Of a stretch of DNA of 64,000 bases, positions 52,301 to 61,294 are shown one piece after another (position 1 is the first letter of the stretch; each line of letters starts with the position of its first letter). The notes beneath the pieces are model-generated. The model ran no database searches, was not told the origin of the DNA, and saw nothing but the letters and a program-made list of their open reading frames with translations. The DNA is from Plutella xylostella. Lineage: Eukaryota > Arthropoda > Insecta > Lepidoptera > Plutellidae. The DNA lies in contig NC_064011.1 of assembly GCF_932276165.1 (NCBI RefSeq), positions 2,931,501-2,995,500 of the forward strand, written 5' to 3'. The position numbers and the translations under genes are program-made.

Positions 52301-54787
52301 ACCCGTGTAGCGGCCGCAGGTCGCCATTATCCAGACATTGTGAAACAGACTCTAACTTTGTCAGTTCTTGTTCTCTACTCGATAATGCTATACCTATCTA
52401 AACCCTGGGCAGCCAGAGACCAACCGCTAATCTGACTAACCTTTCACCACGGTAACAAACGCTTATCCTAGCCCAAAGTGTTTGTCACCAACATGCTAAG
52501 GAGAAGATTATTTCTTTCTTACATAACTCCAACAGTTATCGGTTTTTCGACACACATAGCCGGCTAAAATAAGTGGTTTACCTTATAAATATGGCCATGG
52601 AAGTGTACGGATAGTTGACGGCACCGAAGCCCGATAGCAGCGCCATGACAGTCACTCCCAGCACGCCTATACGAGAGACGCCCTGCTCTATGGAGAATAT
52701 ACCCTGGAATGAGAGGAAAGGATATTAAATTCAATTTTTGCGAAGTTAAATATTATACTTAATCCTACTAATATTATAAACAGGTAAAGGGCTAAACCTA
52801 ATTTTTATGAAAGTTGCCATTTGTAAAATCTCTACAGAAACTTTTTGAGGCTGGCCACATTATCAGGAGAAGAAACTCCACAGTAATAGAAAATCCAGCA
52901 GTGGACAATTACTATTATTTAGAGGTAATTTTATCAGTGGTCTCGTTAACTGGTAAATGTACTGTTACGTACATTTTGGTTGAATATGCATTGGACTAAA
53001 CTTTGAAACTGCGGTTTTTTATTAACTCACCTGTTTTGGACTCAATATCGGGAAGGGGTCACCAATTTTCCAGAAGAAGTACAAATAAATGAACCAGACA
53101 AACATTGTCAGGGGCCTGATTGTGTTTTTGGAAACTGAAAATAAAAATAATCATTCTTTAGGGTCACTCTTTAAGTTACCATCCATCTACAAAACAAAGT
53201 CATGTAAACAGAAATTGCCAACAAAATCGGTCATCAACCTTTAGATAGACTGTCCATTCCTGTTTCATTTTAAACATACTGTATTGAACTTTAAGTAAAT
53301 TTAGTAAGTAAATAACAAACAATGTCAGAAAGTCACCTCACAAAACAAAGCAAAATCACCTCTTTTTCATGACTATAGATGGAATGTAAGTGACATCATC
53401 ATCATAATCATTAATGTTGAAATAAATAAAAAACTTACTTACCAAATGTTATATTACTGATACTGAAGTATGCAATATAGAATGGTATCAGAACTATCAG
53501 CATGAACAGTAGCAGATACAAGCCCAGGTTCCAGTGGAAATATCTGGAACTGAAAAGAAAAATAAAATGTAAATTTCATAGCTTTGGAGTATTGGAATAG
53601 TTATGGAAGCAACTCCAACATCTGTCTTGGAAACATCTGTTCTTTAAAATTGTACTGGCTAATGCACTGTTGAAGAAAAACAAACCATGAGTTAAATCTA
53701 ATGGAAAACTGGTCTTGAGAATTTACTGAATCACAGTTTTAATCATTTCAAACTTAGCTGTTCCACAAGAGTCTGCAATGATTTTAAAGGATTTATCATA
53801 GTAATTTAATAAAATCCTAATTTAACCTAAGAGGGGTCAGATTCTTTTGTAGACCAATAATAAAAACAAGGTTGCCTGGCAGAGATTACTTTTAATCATA
53901 AGACCGCCTTTTGTACCCTAATTAAGTTGCAATTTGTTAATTTTATAATTCTTTGTTTATGTACAAATAAAGTGTATTCTATATCTATGTATAAAACTAG
54001 AAAAAAGAGTAACTGCACCTTGAGTCCAAATAGCCGATGATCTCAAAGATGATCAGCTCGAACATGGTGCAGCTGAGCGCGAAGGTGACGGAGAAGATCA
54101 GCTGCACGAGCAGGTGGTGCACCTCGTAGTCGCGGAACAGCTGCTTCACGAAGAATATCCAGCCGCCCACGAAGAACACTATCTGGGAACCGGAGCTTAA
54201 ACGTAAGGATAAACTGATCCCACATACGCAACATATTAATGGTAGAAAGAAAAAAATAACTAAGCAAATTATTTTATCGACATTGAGTTATGTATATACC
54301 TAGCTGAATGCGGAAAAATTTACTGATACTTTAAGCAATAGAGCTCAGTTGAAAAAAAAATGCTTAATTCATTTTTGCCTTTCCCCTGCTGATATGATAT
54401 TCATTAAGTATTACATCTCAAATGCGAAACACTGTCCTATGAACACAGTTCATAGAGTATTGAGAAACTGCATCTGACACAAGATTATACTGGTATGTGG
54501 GGTTCATCCTGAGAGACATATCAACTGTACTTTACATTACATCCAGTGGCTCATTTGCAGTCAGGGACTACAAACTAATCTGACTGGCCAATCTTTTCAC
54601 TAAGGAGACTCTAAGAAGATTTTGACGACTAATTATTAGGTATGTTTTTAAAGATATAAGAAAGCCGTTTTTCTTAGCAGACTGAACTGGTTAATTATAA
54701 AATGGTAAAAGTAAACATAACCTATAAAAGTACTTATTGTTTTACCTGTGATATCAAAATAATAAGAGTATCTTCTAGGAACGTCAT
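49388..54787 (-). CDS. GPHR: Golgi pH regulator (GPR89 family), complete, 466 aa
   Basis: Multi-pass anion channel of the Golgi membrane that helps acidify the Golgi lumen. Exons in order: 54787-54746, 54182-54019, 53549-53443, 53134-53031, 52703-52582, 52002-51770, 51365-51247, 50752-50690, 50354-50169, 49648-49388; all GT-AG and all phases fit (1,401 nt). The start MTFLEDTLIILIS and end LYLAHKQ match the family layout (about 455 aa in human). Seen: N-terminal helices (IVFFVGGWIFF, LIFSVTFALSCTMFELIIF), the cytosolic central region (RPVTEADVLSIEKKLLQTMD), the conserved block STINIVFDRVGKKDPVTRGI, and C-terminal helices after NFYHRWFDVIFLVSAL. It converges on RyR. A LINE ends 89 bp upstream of the start codon, so the promoter or 5' UTR is disturbed. 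Confidence 0.95.
49943..50130. mobile_element. MITE with TA-flanked CAGGGTGTTGCAAAA ends, copy 2
   Basis: TA|CAGGGTGTTGCAAAAAGGG at the left and the exact reverse at the right give about 32-bp inverted repeats with TA at both ends, as in Tc1/mariner-type MITEs. Located in a GPHR intron. Confidence 0.8.
50690..50752 (-). CDS. GPHR: GPHR 63-bp microexon
   Basis: A short exon of 21 codons (GRYFNFLGYFFSLYCIWKIFI) between acceptor TTATTTCCAG and donor GTAAGT, in phase 0 on both sides. It is easy to miss and is required, because it carries part of a membrane helix conserved in the family. Confidence 0.9.
51116..51175. repeat. Copy of the CACCACGGTG dispersed repeat
   Basis: CTAATCCTTTCACCACGGTG then ACAAACGCTAGTCC and a distal TATGTCACC. 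Similar copy at 52436-52495 ends GTGTTTGTCACC, the reverse of GGTGACAAACGC, so the unit can fold on itself. Confidence 0.55.
51190..51390 (-). repeat. GPHR exon 7 flanked by a duplicated acceptor segment
   Basis: A segment of about 27 bp (TTTATGTCTGGTGGAGGTGG and onward on the + strand) occurs at 51361-51388 and again at 51193-51222, on either side of exon 7 (51247-51365). On the - strand it contains the end of the intron, the CAG acceptor and the first eight exon bases, so the downstream copy is a broken exon start. Confidence 0.65.
52436..52495. repeat. Copy of the CACCACGGTG dispersed repeat
   Basis: CTAACCTTTCACCACGGTAA, then ACAAACGCTTATCC and GTGTTTGTCACC about 15 bp on. See 51116-51175. 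Confidence 0.55.
54582..54620. repeat. Diverged CACCACGGTG-type repeat in the first GPHR intron
   Basis: CTGACTGGCCAATCTTTTCA followed by CTAAGGAGACTC resembles the copies at 15033 and 51116. The rest of 54183-54745 shows nothing else. Confidence 0.35.
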
Positions 54788-54862
54788 CTTGGTTATTTCT
54801 TATGAATTATTGAACATAATTATCTATTCTATTCCAATAATCATGGGATAACAACAGGGAAA
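54788..54862 (-). promoter_or_regulatory. GPHR 5' UTR remnant before the LINE
   Basis: 75 bp plus the duplicated target site separate the GPHR ATG from the LINE 3' end. Sequence is AT-rich with no TATA box in a sensible place. The original upstream sequence continues at 61295. Confidence 0.45.
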
Positions 54863-57800
54863 CAATAATCACGAATCAATCAATCTTTGTTTGTGGCTGT
54901 ATGCCGTGTGTGACTAACACAGCAAATTCGGCCAAAAACGATTGTGGTAAGGTACACACTATGTTAATTGCTGTTTTGACGGTGGGGATTTAAAAATATT
55001 TACAAGGTTAACACCTGAAACAAACTGACGAACACAATTTATACAGGGACATCACAAACAGAGGGTTAGTAGGTGTATTATAGTGAACACAAACAAATTT
55101 ATAGTTTAATATTGTTAGTTTTGAAGAATTTATACAGGATGTTAGCGATTGGGGTATGTACAAGTGTTAGTAGGTAATTGATATTTACAGGTCTTGGGAT
55201 AGAGGGAGGGAGGAAATCATAGAGGGAGGTTTGAAGATTAGGACACTCAAAGAAAAGGTGGTCGACAGATCCTTCGCTGGTGCCGCAGTCACAAACCGAA
55301 CTATCACGCACCCGAATCCTAGCCAGGTGCACAGGCGTGCACGCATGACCAAGACGGAGTCTGCAGATTGTCGAGGTGGAGGTTTTATCTAGGAGTCTTG
55401 CTCTAAAAAACCATGGCCTTTTGGGAATATGTGGTTGGATTAAGGAGTAATACTTACCTTTAATGTTCCTGGAAGCTTCCCAGGACTCCTTCCAGGAATT
55501 ATCAAGCCTCGGTCCTGCGAGCGAGGCAAGGTCGTGGGCAAAATTATGGTAATGAGTATCCAGGCCCAAGCTAACGGCATCCTTAGCGAAGGAATCTGCA
55601 CACTCATTACCAATGATGCCACTGTGGCCAGGTATCCAGGCAATAGCCACCTCAATACCCTGAGTCTTGCAACGGAAGAGAGTTTGTCTAATTTGAAGAA
55701 TGATAGGGAATTTAGATTTAGATTTAAAAGGGAATGAAATAATTGAATGTAAGCAGCTAGAAGAGTCTGATAGAATAATAGTTTTGTTGAGTTTGTGAGA
55801 CTCAGTGTACTGAAGTGCCTCCAGAATAGCGGTAGCCTCGCCCGTGAAGACCGAGGATTCAGGGGGGAGTTTAAAATTAAGAGTAATTTTGTACTTAGGA
55901 AGCCAGACAGCTAGACCGACATTGCTCTTATCTGAAAATTTGGAGGCATCTGTGAAGACTGGAAGCCAACCAGGCCAATCTGTCTGGAGCTTATGAGTCA
56001 ATGTTTTCTCGGCCCTCGGGGCGTTTTTCACAATGCCCATGTCCATAACAACATTGGGCTGAAAAACCAGGGCATCATAAGGGACACTAAACAGAGGGTT
56101 CATTTTAAATTTAATTGAAGGATGAGGAAGGTTGGAAGCAAAAATGAATGATTTGAGAAGGAAGGAAAGGCCATGGGTTTCTTGAGCAAGACATAACCGC
56201 TTAAGGGTATCGAGCTTGGACAATAGCGGGTGAGACTCTGATTGCCAGATCCTGAGGAAAAACCTGTCACACAAGTACTGTCTCCGCAGCGAGAGAGGGG
56301 GGTCGACACACTCAACCTGAAGGGCATTGGTGGGGGTAGATTTCATTGCACCGGACACTATTCGAAGACACTTGTACTGAACCTTATCAATTTTTTCTAA
56401 TGCAGCCTTATTACAGGGGTCCAGGATAAATGAGGCATAGTCAAAGTGACTTCGAACAATGGCGTTGTACAGTAGCTTCTGAGAGTATGGATGTGCGCCC
56501 CACCAGACACCTGACAGTGACCTGAGGACGTTGACACCCCTCTCGCACTTCTGAGCCACGTAGTTCATGTGATGGCTACCCGACAGCCTGGAATCCAGAA
56601 TCACACCCAAAAATTTAACTTTATTTGACACAGTGATTGAATGCTCTCCGATAACAACATCCAGATCTGGGATGTTTCTTTTTCTAGTGAAAATCACTGC
56701 TGTGCATTTAGTGGGAGAAAGAGATAACCCATGTCTATCCAGCCAATCCGTGAGGTACCTAAGAGCCAGGTTCAGCTGGACATTTGTCTCCGCTAACGAA
56801 GGAGAAGCATAATAGAGGGCCAAGTCGTCAGCGTACTGTAGAATGTCGCAAAAGCAGTCAACGGATTTATCTAGATCGTGAGTGTACAGACTGTAAAGGA
56901 GGGGGCTTAAGACCGATCCCTGGGGGAGGCCTTTCCAAACAAATTTTGGGGAGTCAAGGGAAGTGGTAGGGGATTTTATGAAGATGGATCTCTCCATGAA
57001 TAGGCTGCAAACCAGACGGGTAAGCTTCACTGGAATGCTCAGCTGGCGCATTTTCTGCCTGAGCACAGGAAGAAGTACATTATCATAGGCAGACGCTATG
57101 TCAAGGAAGACACCCACAAGATATTCTTTCCTCTTAAATGCGATGTGAATATCTGTTGTAAGTATTGCAAGGCTGTCTAGAGTGCTCATCCCTTTCCTAA
57201 ACCCAAACTGAGTTTTGGCTAGGATTCCTCTATTCTCAATTAGCCATTCGAGCCTGCATTTAATTAAGTGCTCTAAGATTTTCGCCAAAGCAGAGGAGAG
57301 GGCGATCGGACGTCGGGAGTTAGGATCACGGGGGTCTTTTCCGGCCTTCAATATGGGAACAACTATTTGCTTACTCCATGAGCATGGAGTAACTCCGTAC
57401 TCAAGGAAGTAGTTTATCAGCTCCAAGTAGGCCTGCTTGACCTTGAGGCTTGATTTTGAAAGGAAAGAGTATGGGATGCCATCAATACCTGGAGATGAAT
57501 CAGTTAAACCGGATAAAGCAGATTGGAGTTCATCCATAGAAAATGGAGAATCCAATCTGTCTGAAGATGGTAAGAGAGCTGGTGGGGGGCGGAGAGCACT
57601 GGAGTGTGGGACATATGGAGGAGCCAGTTTATCGCTGAACCCTTCTAGCCATAGAGAGGGGTCATTGCTCAAAATATCTTCGACGTTAAGGGAACCGCGA
57701 TATCGGCGAATGTATCTCCACACCAGAGAAGGAGGGGACCTAGGCGAAAGGTTTTCACAAAATCTGATCCAGCCCTGTTTCTTTTTCTTCTTAAGGAGCC

Positions 57801-58557
57801 GTTTGGTGCGTGCAGCTATCCTTTTGTAGTTTATAAAATTTTCCATGCTCATATTAGCAATATAAACATCCTCTGCATTTTTGCGCTCGTCAACAGCCAA
57901 GGAGCAGTCGGAGTCCCACCAAGGAGGTGAGACTCTTTGGCCTTTTCGCGATTTTCTATTTTTGTCAGAGGATGTTAGAGCTTTTTCAAAAAGGTCGTAG
58001 TTGTATAAAAAGTTGTCACTAGTACAGGGTTGGATCAGACTGAGCTTATCTTCAACCGAGGTGATGAAGTTAGACCACTCATTCCTGCCTATCACGTACC
58101 TTGGGAAGGCACATGTATCAGCAAGAATGGTGGATCTGGTAGGGAGCGTAATAGAAATGGGAAAATGATCACTCCCAAAGGTATTTGGGAGGACCCTCCA
58201 GAATATTGATGTTGAAAGAAGAGGAGACGAGAAAGTGAGATCGACAGCACTTTTTGGGTTCTGACGGGGTAGGACTCGACGGGTAGGAGAGCCGTCATTT
58301 AAAATACAAACATCTAAGGTATCAAGCATGTCTAAGAGGGCGATTGCAAAAGCGTCAGTGTGGTAAGAACCCCATGAGGTATGGTGGGCATTAAAGTCCC
58401 CCATGATCAGAAGAGGTTGCGGGAGAGAAGAAATTATATTATAAAAAGATGGGAGGTGAGAAGGGTGGGGATCAGGGAAATACACGGACACGAAAGTAAT
58501 GTCTAAAGCCCTAAGGGCCACAACATTAAATTCCTGTCCGTGGGGAGGGGTAGGGAT

Positions 58558-59556
58558 CAGTGGCGGCTGCACCTCAAGTGCGCCTGTGCAACGCACTACC
58601 ATTTAAAAACCTTCTAAATATGTACCTTCCTTCTTCCTATACCATACTAGGTACGTGTAAAAAGAAACTTCACAAAAAATACCAATATAACAACCGTAAT
58701 ACCTACCCTAAACAGAAATTACATAAATCTGATTATCGTTACGAGTTAAATTAAATGAGCTGGCCTATTTTGATATCTACTGCGAAAGAATTAGATGTTA
58801 TTTTTGCTTGAACAAAAACGGCCTCGTGCGCTCGGATTGTCGCACGGAGCGAGCTCCTACATGTAGTATGAAACAGGATGGAAATCGCCCGGCGCGTGAG
58901 ACGGAAGATGCTCAGTACAAACTGTATGCAGTTCTAGGATAAATTCGTGCGCCGCACGCGACCGGAAATTGCCGAAATAATACGAATGACGCCACGGGAC
59001 TCGGGATCGGGAGGCGCGGGCGGTGGCCTTGACCGGTGGCGTGACCTACGAACGATGCACTTGTCATGTCATTGTCAATTTCATTTCACCTTTCGCGCGC
59101 GAATACGTAATTAATTTGCTAATTACTTATTAACTAAGAAAGTAGTAAAGATTTCGTGAGTGTGTATGTGTGTGTGTGAGTGAAAATGAGTGCAAAATAC
59201 AATATTGACTTCATAAAAAGCAATAGAACATTGCAAAATAGACTGGACATTAAATCTGCTGGGCCGCCTCGGCCTTTAGTGCAAAACAAAAAAATGAAAC
59301 TTACCTACCTGAATTTTCAAAAGTGAAATGGTCAATAAAAAGAAATGGTTATGTGGATGTGAGAGATTAAATCCTTTATTTTGCTTTCCGTGTGTTGTTT
59401 TCGTTTCGGCGGAGAAGCTATTTCGCGTCAATAAATAAGGTAAAATATACTTATATTTTTTTTACTTCTAATTGTAATACTTAATCTATTTTTCTCCAAA
59501 AAATTACTTAACCCATAAAGTGCACCACCGGGTATCTGAGGCACCAGCCGCCACTG
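58558..59556. mobile_element. hAT-type non-autonomous element (999 bp) inside LINE ORF2
   Basis: Terminal inverted repeats begin CAGTGGCGGCT at both ends. An 8-bp target-site duplication, GTAGGGAT, is at 58550-58557 and 59557-59564. End type and duplication length fit the hAT superfamily. No transposase is present. It holds a GC-rich stretch (58830-59060), a (GT)n run and a 46-codon frame at 59186-59326 (+ strand, MSAKYNIDFIKSNRTLQ...), possibly the first exon of a lost transposase. Confidence 0.88.
59186..59326 (+). CDS. Small frame inside the hAT element (46 aa), unknown
   Basis: MSAKYNIDFIKSNRTLQNRL at the start, stop TGA at 59324-59326, preceded by a (TG)n-rich leader. It could be a remnant of the transposase start; I do not recognise it. 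Confidence 0.3.
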   Translation: MSAKYNIDFIKSNRTLQNRLDIKSAGPPRPLVQNKKMKLTYLNFQK

Positions 59557-59751
59557 GTAGGGATAGAGGAGAAGGTAAGGGTACGCTTCACAAGTAAAGC
59601 GCACCCAGCAAACCCGTCATCCCTGTCATCCCGCAGACACGAGTAGCCCGGAACTCGGAAACGAGAACCCGGCGCCAGCCATGACTCCGAGATGGCAACA
59701 ATGACGGGCTTGATGTCATCTATTAAGTTGAGTACTTCATGTTTTTTACTT

Positions 59752-61140
59752 TTAAGGCTCTGAGCATTCCACTGAAGGACCCGGGTCGGGTTCAGAGCCA
59801 TTCTGGCTGAAGGAGGAGAGTTCTCTAATCTTAAGTGCAACGTGGGGCGGTATTGTGTCGCTGAATTTAGACAGCAGACTGACAACTAATGAAAGTAAGT
59901 TATCCAATAAGTTGTCATTGGGAGTAATCACATTCAGGGCACTTCCATTAGGAAGTGAGGAAGATGGTGATGAGATAATGGCCTGATGGGCAAGTCTGTC
60001 ATAGCCAGGAGAAAGTGGAGACCTAGGCCTGCGTTGAGTGGTCACAGTCTTTTTGTAGGATTTATTAGGAGATGGGCCATTAGGTTGTGTAGATGCTACT
60101 TCAGCAAATGATTTTTTGCTCTTAGGAAGTCGAGCATCAGCTTCAGCGAACGAAATGCTGTCCTGAGACATAATGACTTTTATGGATTTTTGTCTAGCTT
60201 GTTCTGGACAGTTCTTATCCGTGGAAGCATGGCTTCCTGAGCAGTAAATGCAAGTGGGAGGGTCTGCATCGCATGTCTCACCCAAGTGTGGTTGGGCACA
60301 CTTGAAGCAGCAAGGCTTTGATCGGCAATTAGCCTTCACATGGCCAAACCTGCAGCAAGCGTGGCACTGGATGGTTGGGTAGGTGTATCTGTCAACTTCT
60401 ACAGCAGCACGGAAAGAGTAAATTTTTTCTGGGAGGTATTGTCCCCTGAAAGTGATTACTACGCTTTGAGTAGGGACATATGAAACGTTTCCATTGTTGA
60501 TCACTTTGCGACTAAATCTGCGTGCTTTAAGAACAATACCGCATCCATGGGGGAGGTCCAAAGAACCCACAAACTCATCCATGGAGAGATCCACTGGGAC
60601 TCTCCTAGCAACACCCATACGGGTGATGTGGTAAGTTGGGATAACTGCCTTAAACTTGTTTGGGGACAGAGCTGGGTGGTTGATAAATTCGTTGGCCGCT
60701 CCCGCAGACTTAAATTCCACAGTAACACGGTTACGACCTGTCATTTTGACACCACCTCTGGTGATGTCAGTCACTTTGTGGTTGTACAAAAATTGTCCAA
60801 ACTTAATAGCCCTCAGCGGGGTCCCAGAAGCTGGACTTCCTGAAGAGCTATCCTGAGAAACGTGGACGATAAATGGTCCAGGGTCACTGTCATCGTACAC
60901 CTTAGTGGCGTCGAGACTCGGGTGCGTATAAATGGTCTGTATGCTAGCAGACGCGAGATCGGGGTTTAGGATTACTCTCTTACCTTGTTGAGAAGGTTGT
61001 ATATCATCCCTAGGGCGCTTTCGCGTCTCCTGGGGAGTATCCGTCAGCATTATATCCGGCGAAAGATCTGGCGGGTCGGGATCTGGAGGACGATCTGAAT
61101 GGTACTCCATTTCAGAAAGGGAAAGAGGGTTTACTGACAA
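59752..61140 (-). CDS. LINE ORF1, gag-like nucleic-acid-binding protein (462 aa)
   Basis: Intact from ATG to stop. Proline- and aspartate-rich N-terminus, a central RNA-binding-like domain (about residues 110-250, VKMTGRNRVTVEFKSAGAAN and YRFxAAVEVDRYTYPT-type blocks), then three CCHC-like zinc knuckles starting near 259 (CHACCRFGHVKANC), 278 and 297 (CIYCSGSHASTDKNC), and KKSFAEVAS. It would coat LINE RNA. ORF2 starts 50 bp before its stop, in another frame. Confidence 0.85.
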   Translation of the reverse strand: MSVNPLSLSEMEYHSDRPPDPDPPDLSPDIMLTDTPQETRKRPRDDIQPSQQGKRVILNPDLASASIQTIYTHPSLDATKVYDDSDPGPFIVHVSQDSSSGSPASGTPLRAIKFGQFLYNHKVTDITRGGVKMTGRNRVTVEFKSAGAANEFINHPALSPNKFKAVIPTYHITRMGVARRVPVDLSMDEFVGSLDLPHGCGIVLKARRFSRKVINNGNVSYVPTQSVVITFRGQYLPEKIYSFRAAVEVDRYTYPTIQCHACCRFGHVKANCRSKPCCFKCAQPHLGETCDADPPTCIYCSGSHASTDKNCPEQARQKSIKVIMSQDSISFAEADARLPKSKKSFAEVASTQPNGPSPNKSYKKTVTTQRRPRSPLSPGYDRLAHQAIISSPSSSLPNGSALNVITPNDNLLDNLLSLVVSLLSKFSDTIPPHVALKIRELSSFSQNGSEPDPGPSVECSEP

Positions 61141-61294
61141 TCACAACACTCACCAGTTACCACCACCACAATAACAACAAATAACAGGTATTAACTATGT
61201 AAATTGGCACAGAAAAAGGTCCGAAATCGCGATGATTGTTAGGAACACGTGGGTACCCCAGTCACGCACGAAACCGAATCCCAATAATCACGAA

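Larger units (their letters stand above)
55099..59801 (-). pseudogene. LINE ORF2: endonuclease, RT, RNase H, split by a 999-bp insertion
   Basis: Starts MALNPTRVLQWNAQSLKSKK at 59801. The endonuclease reads to CALLVKRTLTFSSIPT, where the hAT element begins, and resumes at 58549 with PHGQEF...SVYFPDPHPSHLPSF and GDFNAHHTSWGS. RT blocks: RRPIALSSALAKILEHLI, GFRKGMSTLDSLA, FLDIASAYDNV, GLPQGSVLSPLLYSLYTHDL, LQYADDLALYY. RNase H: VFTDASKFSDKSNVGLAVWL, WIPGHSGIIGNECADSFAKDA. C-terminal zinc motif: CDCGTSEGSVDHLFFEC. Apart from the insertion the frame is open, and removing the element with one copy of its 8-bp duplication leaves the frame in phase. Confidence 0.9.
54876..61281 (-). mobile_element. 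Nearly complete I-group LINE (ORF1 + ORF2), broken by a hAT element
   Basis: Bounded by a 13-bp target-site duplication, CAATAATCACGAA, at 54863-54875 and 61282-61294. Without the later insertion it is about 5.4 kb. The order on the - strand is: about 140 bp 5' UTR, ORF1 (61140-59752), ORF2 (59801-55099, interrupted), about 220 bp 3' UTR ending in a short (ATTG)n tail. Domains (ORF1 with zinc knuckles; ORF2 with endonuclease, RT and RNase H) fit the I/Loa group; exact clade uncertain. The 3' end lies 89 bp upstream of the GPHR start codon in the same orientation. Confidence 0.92.
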
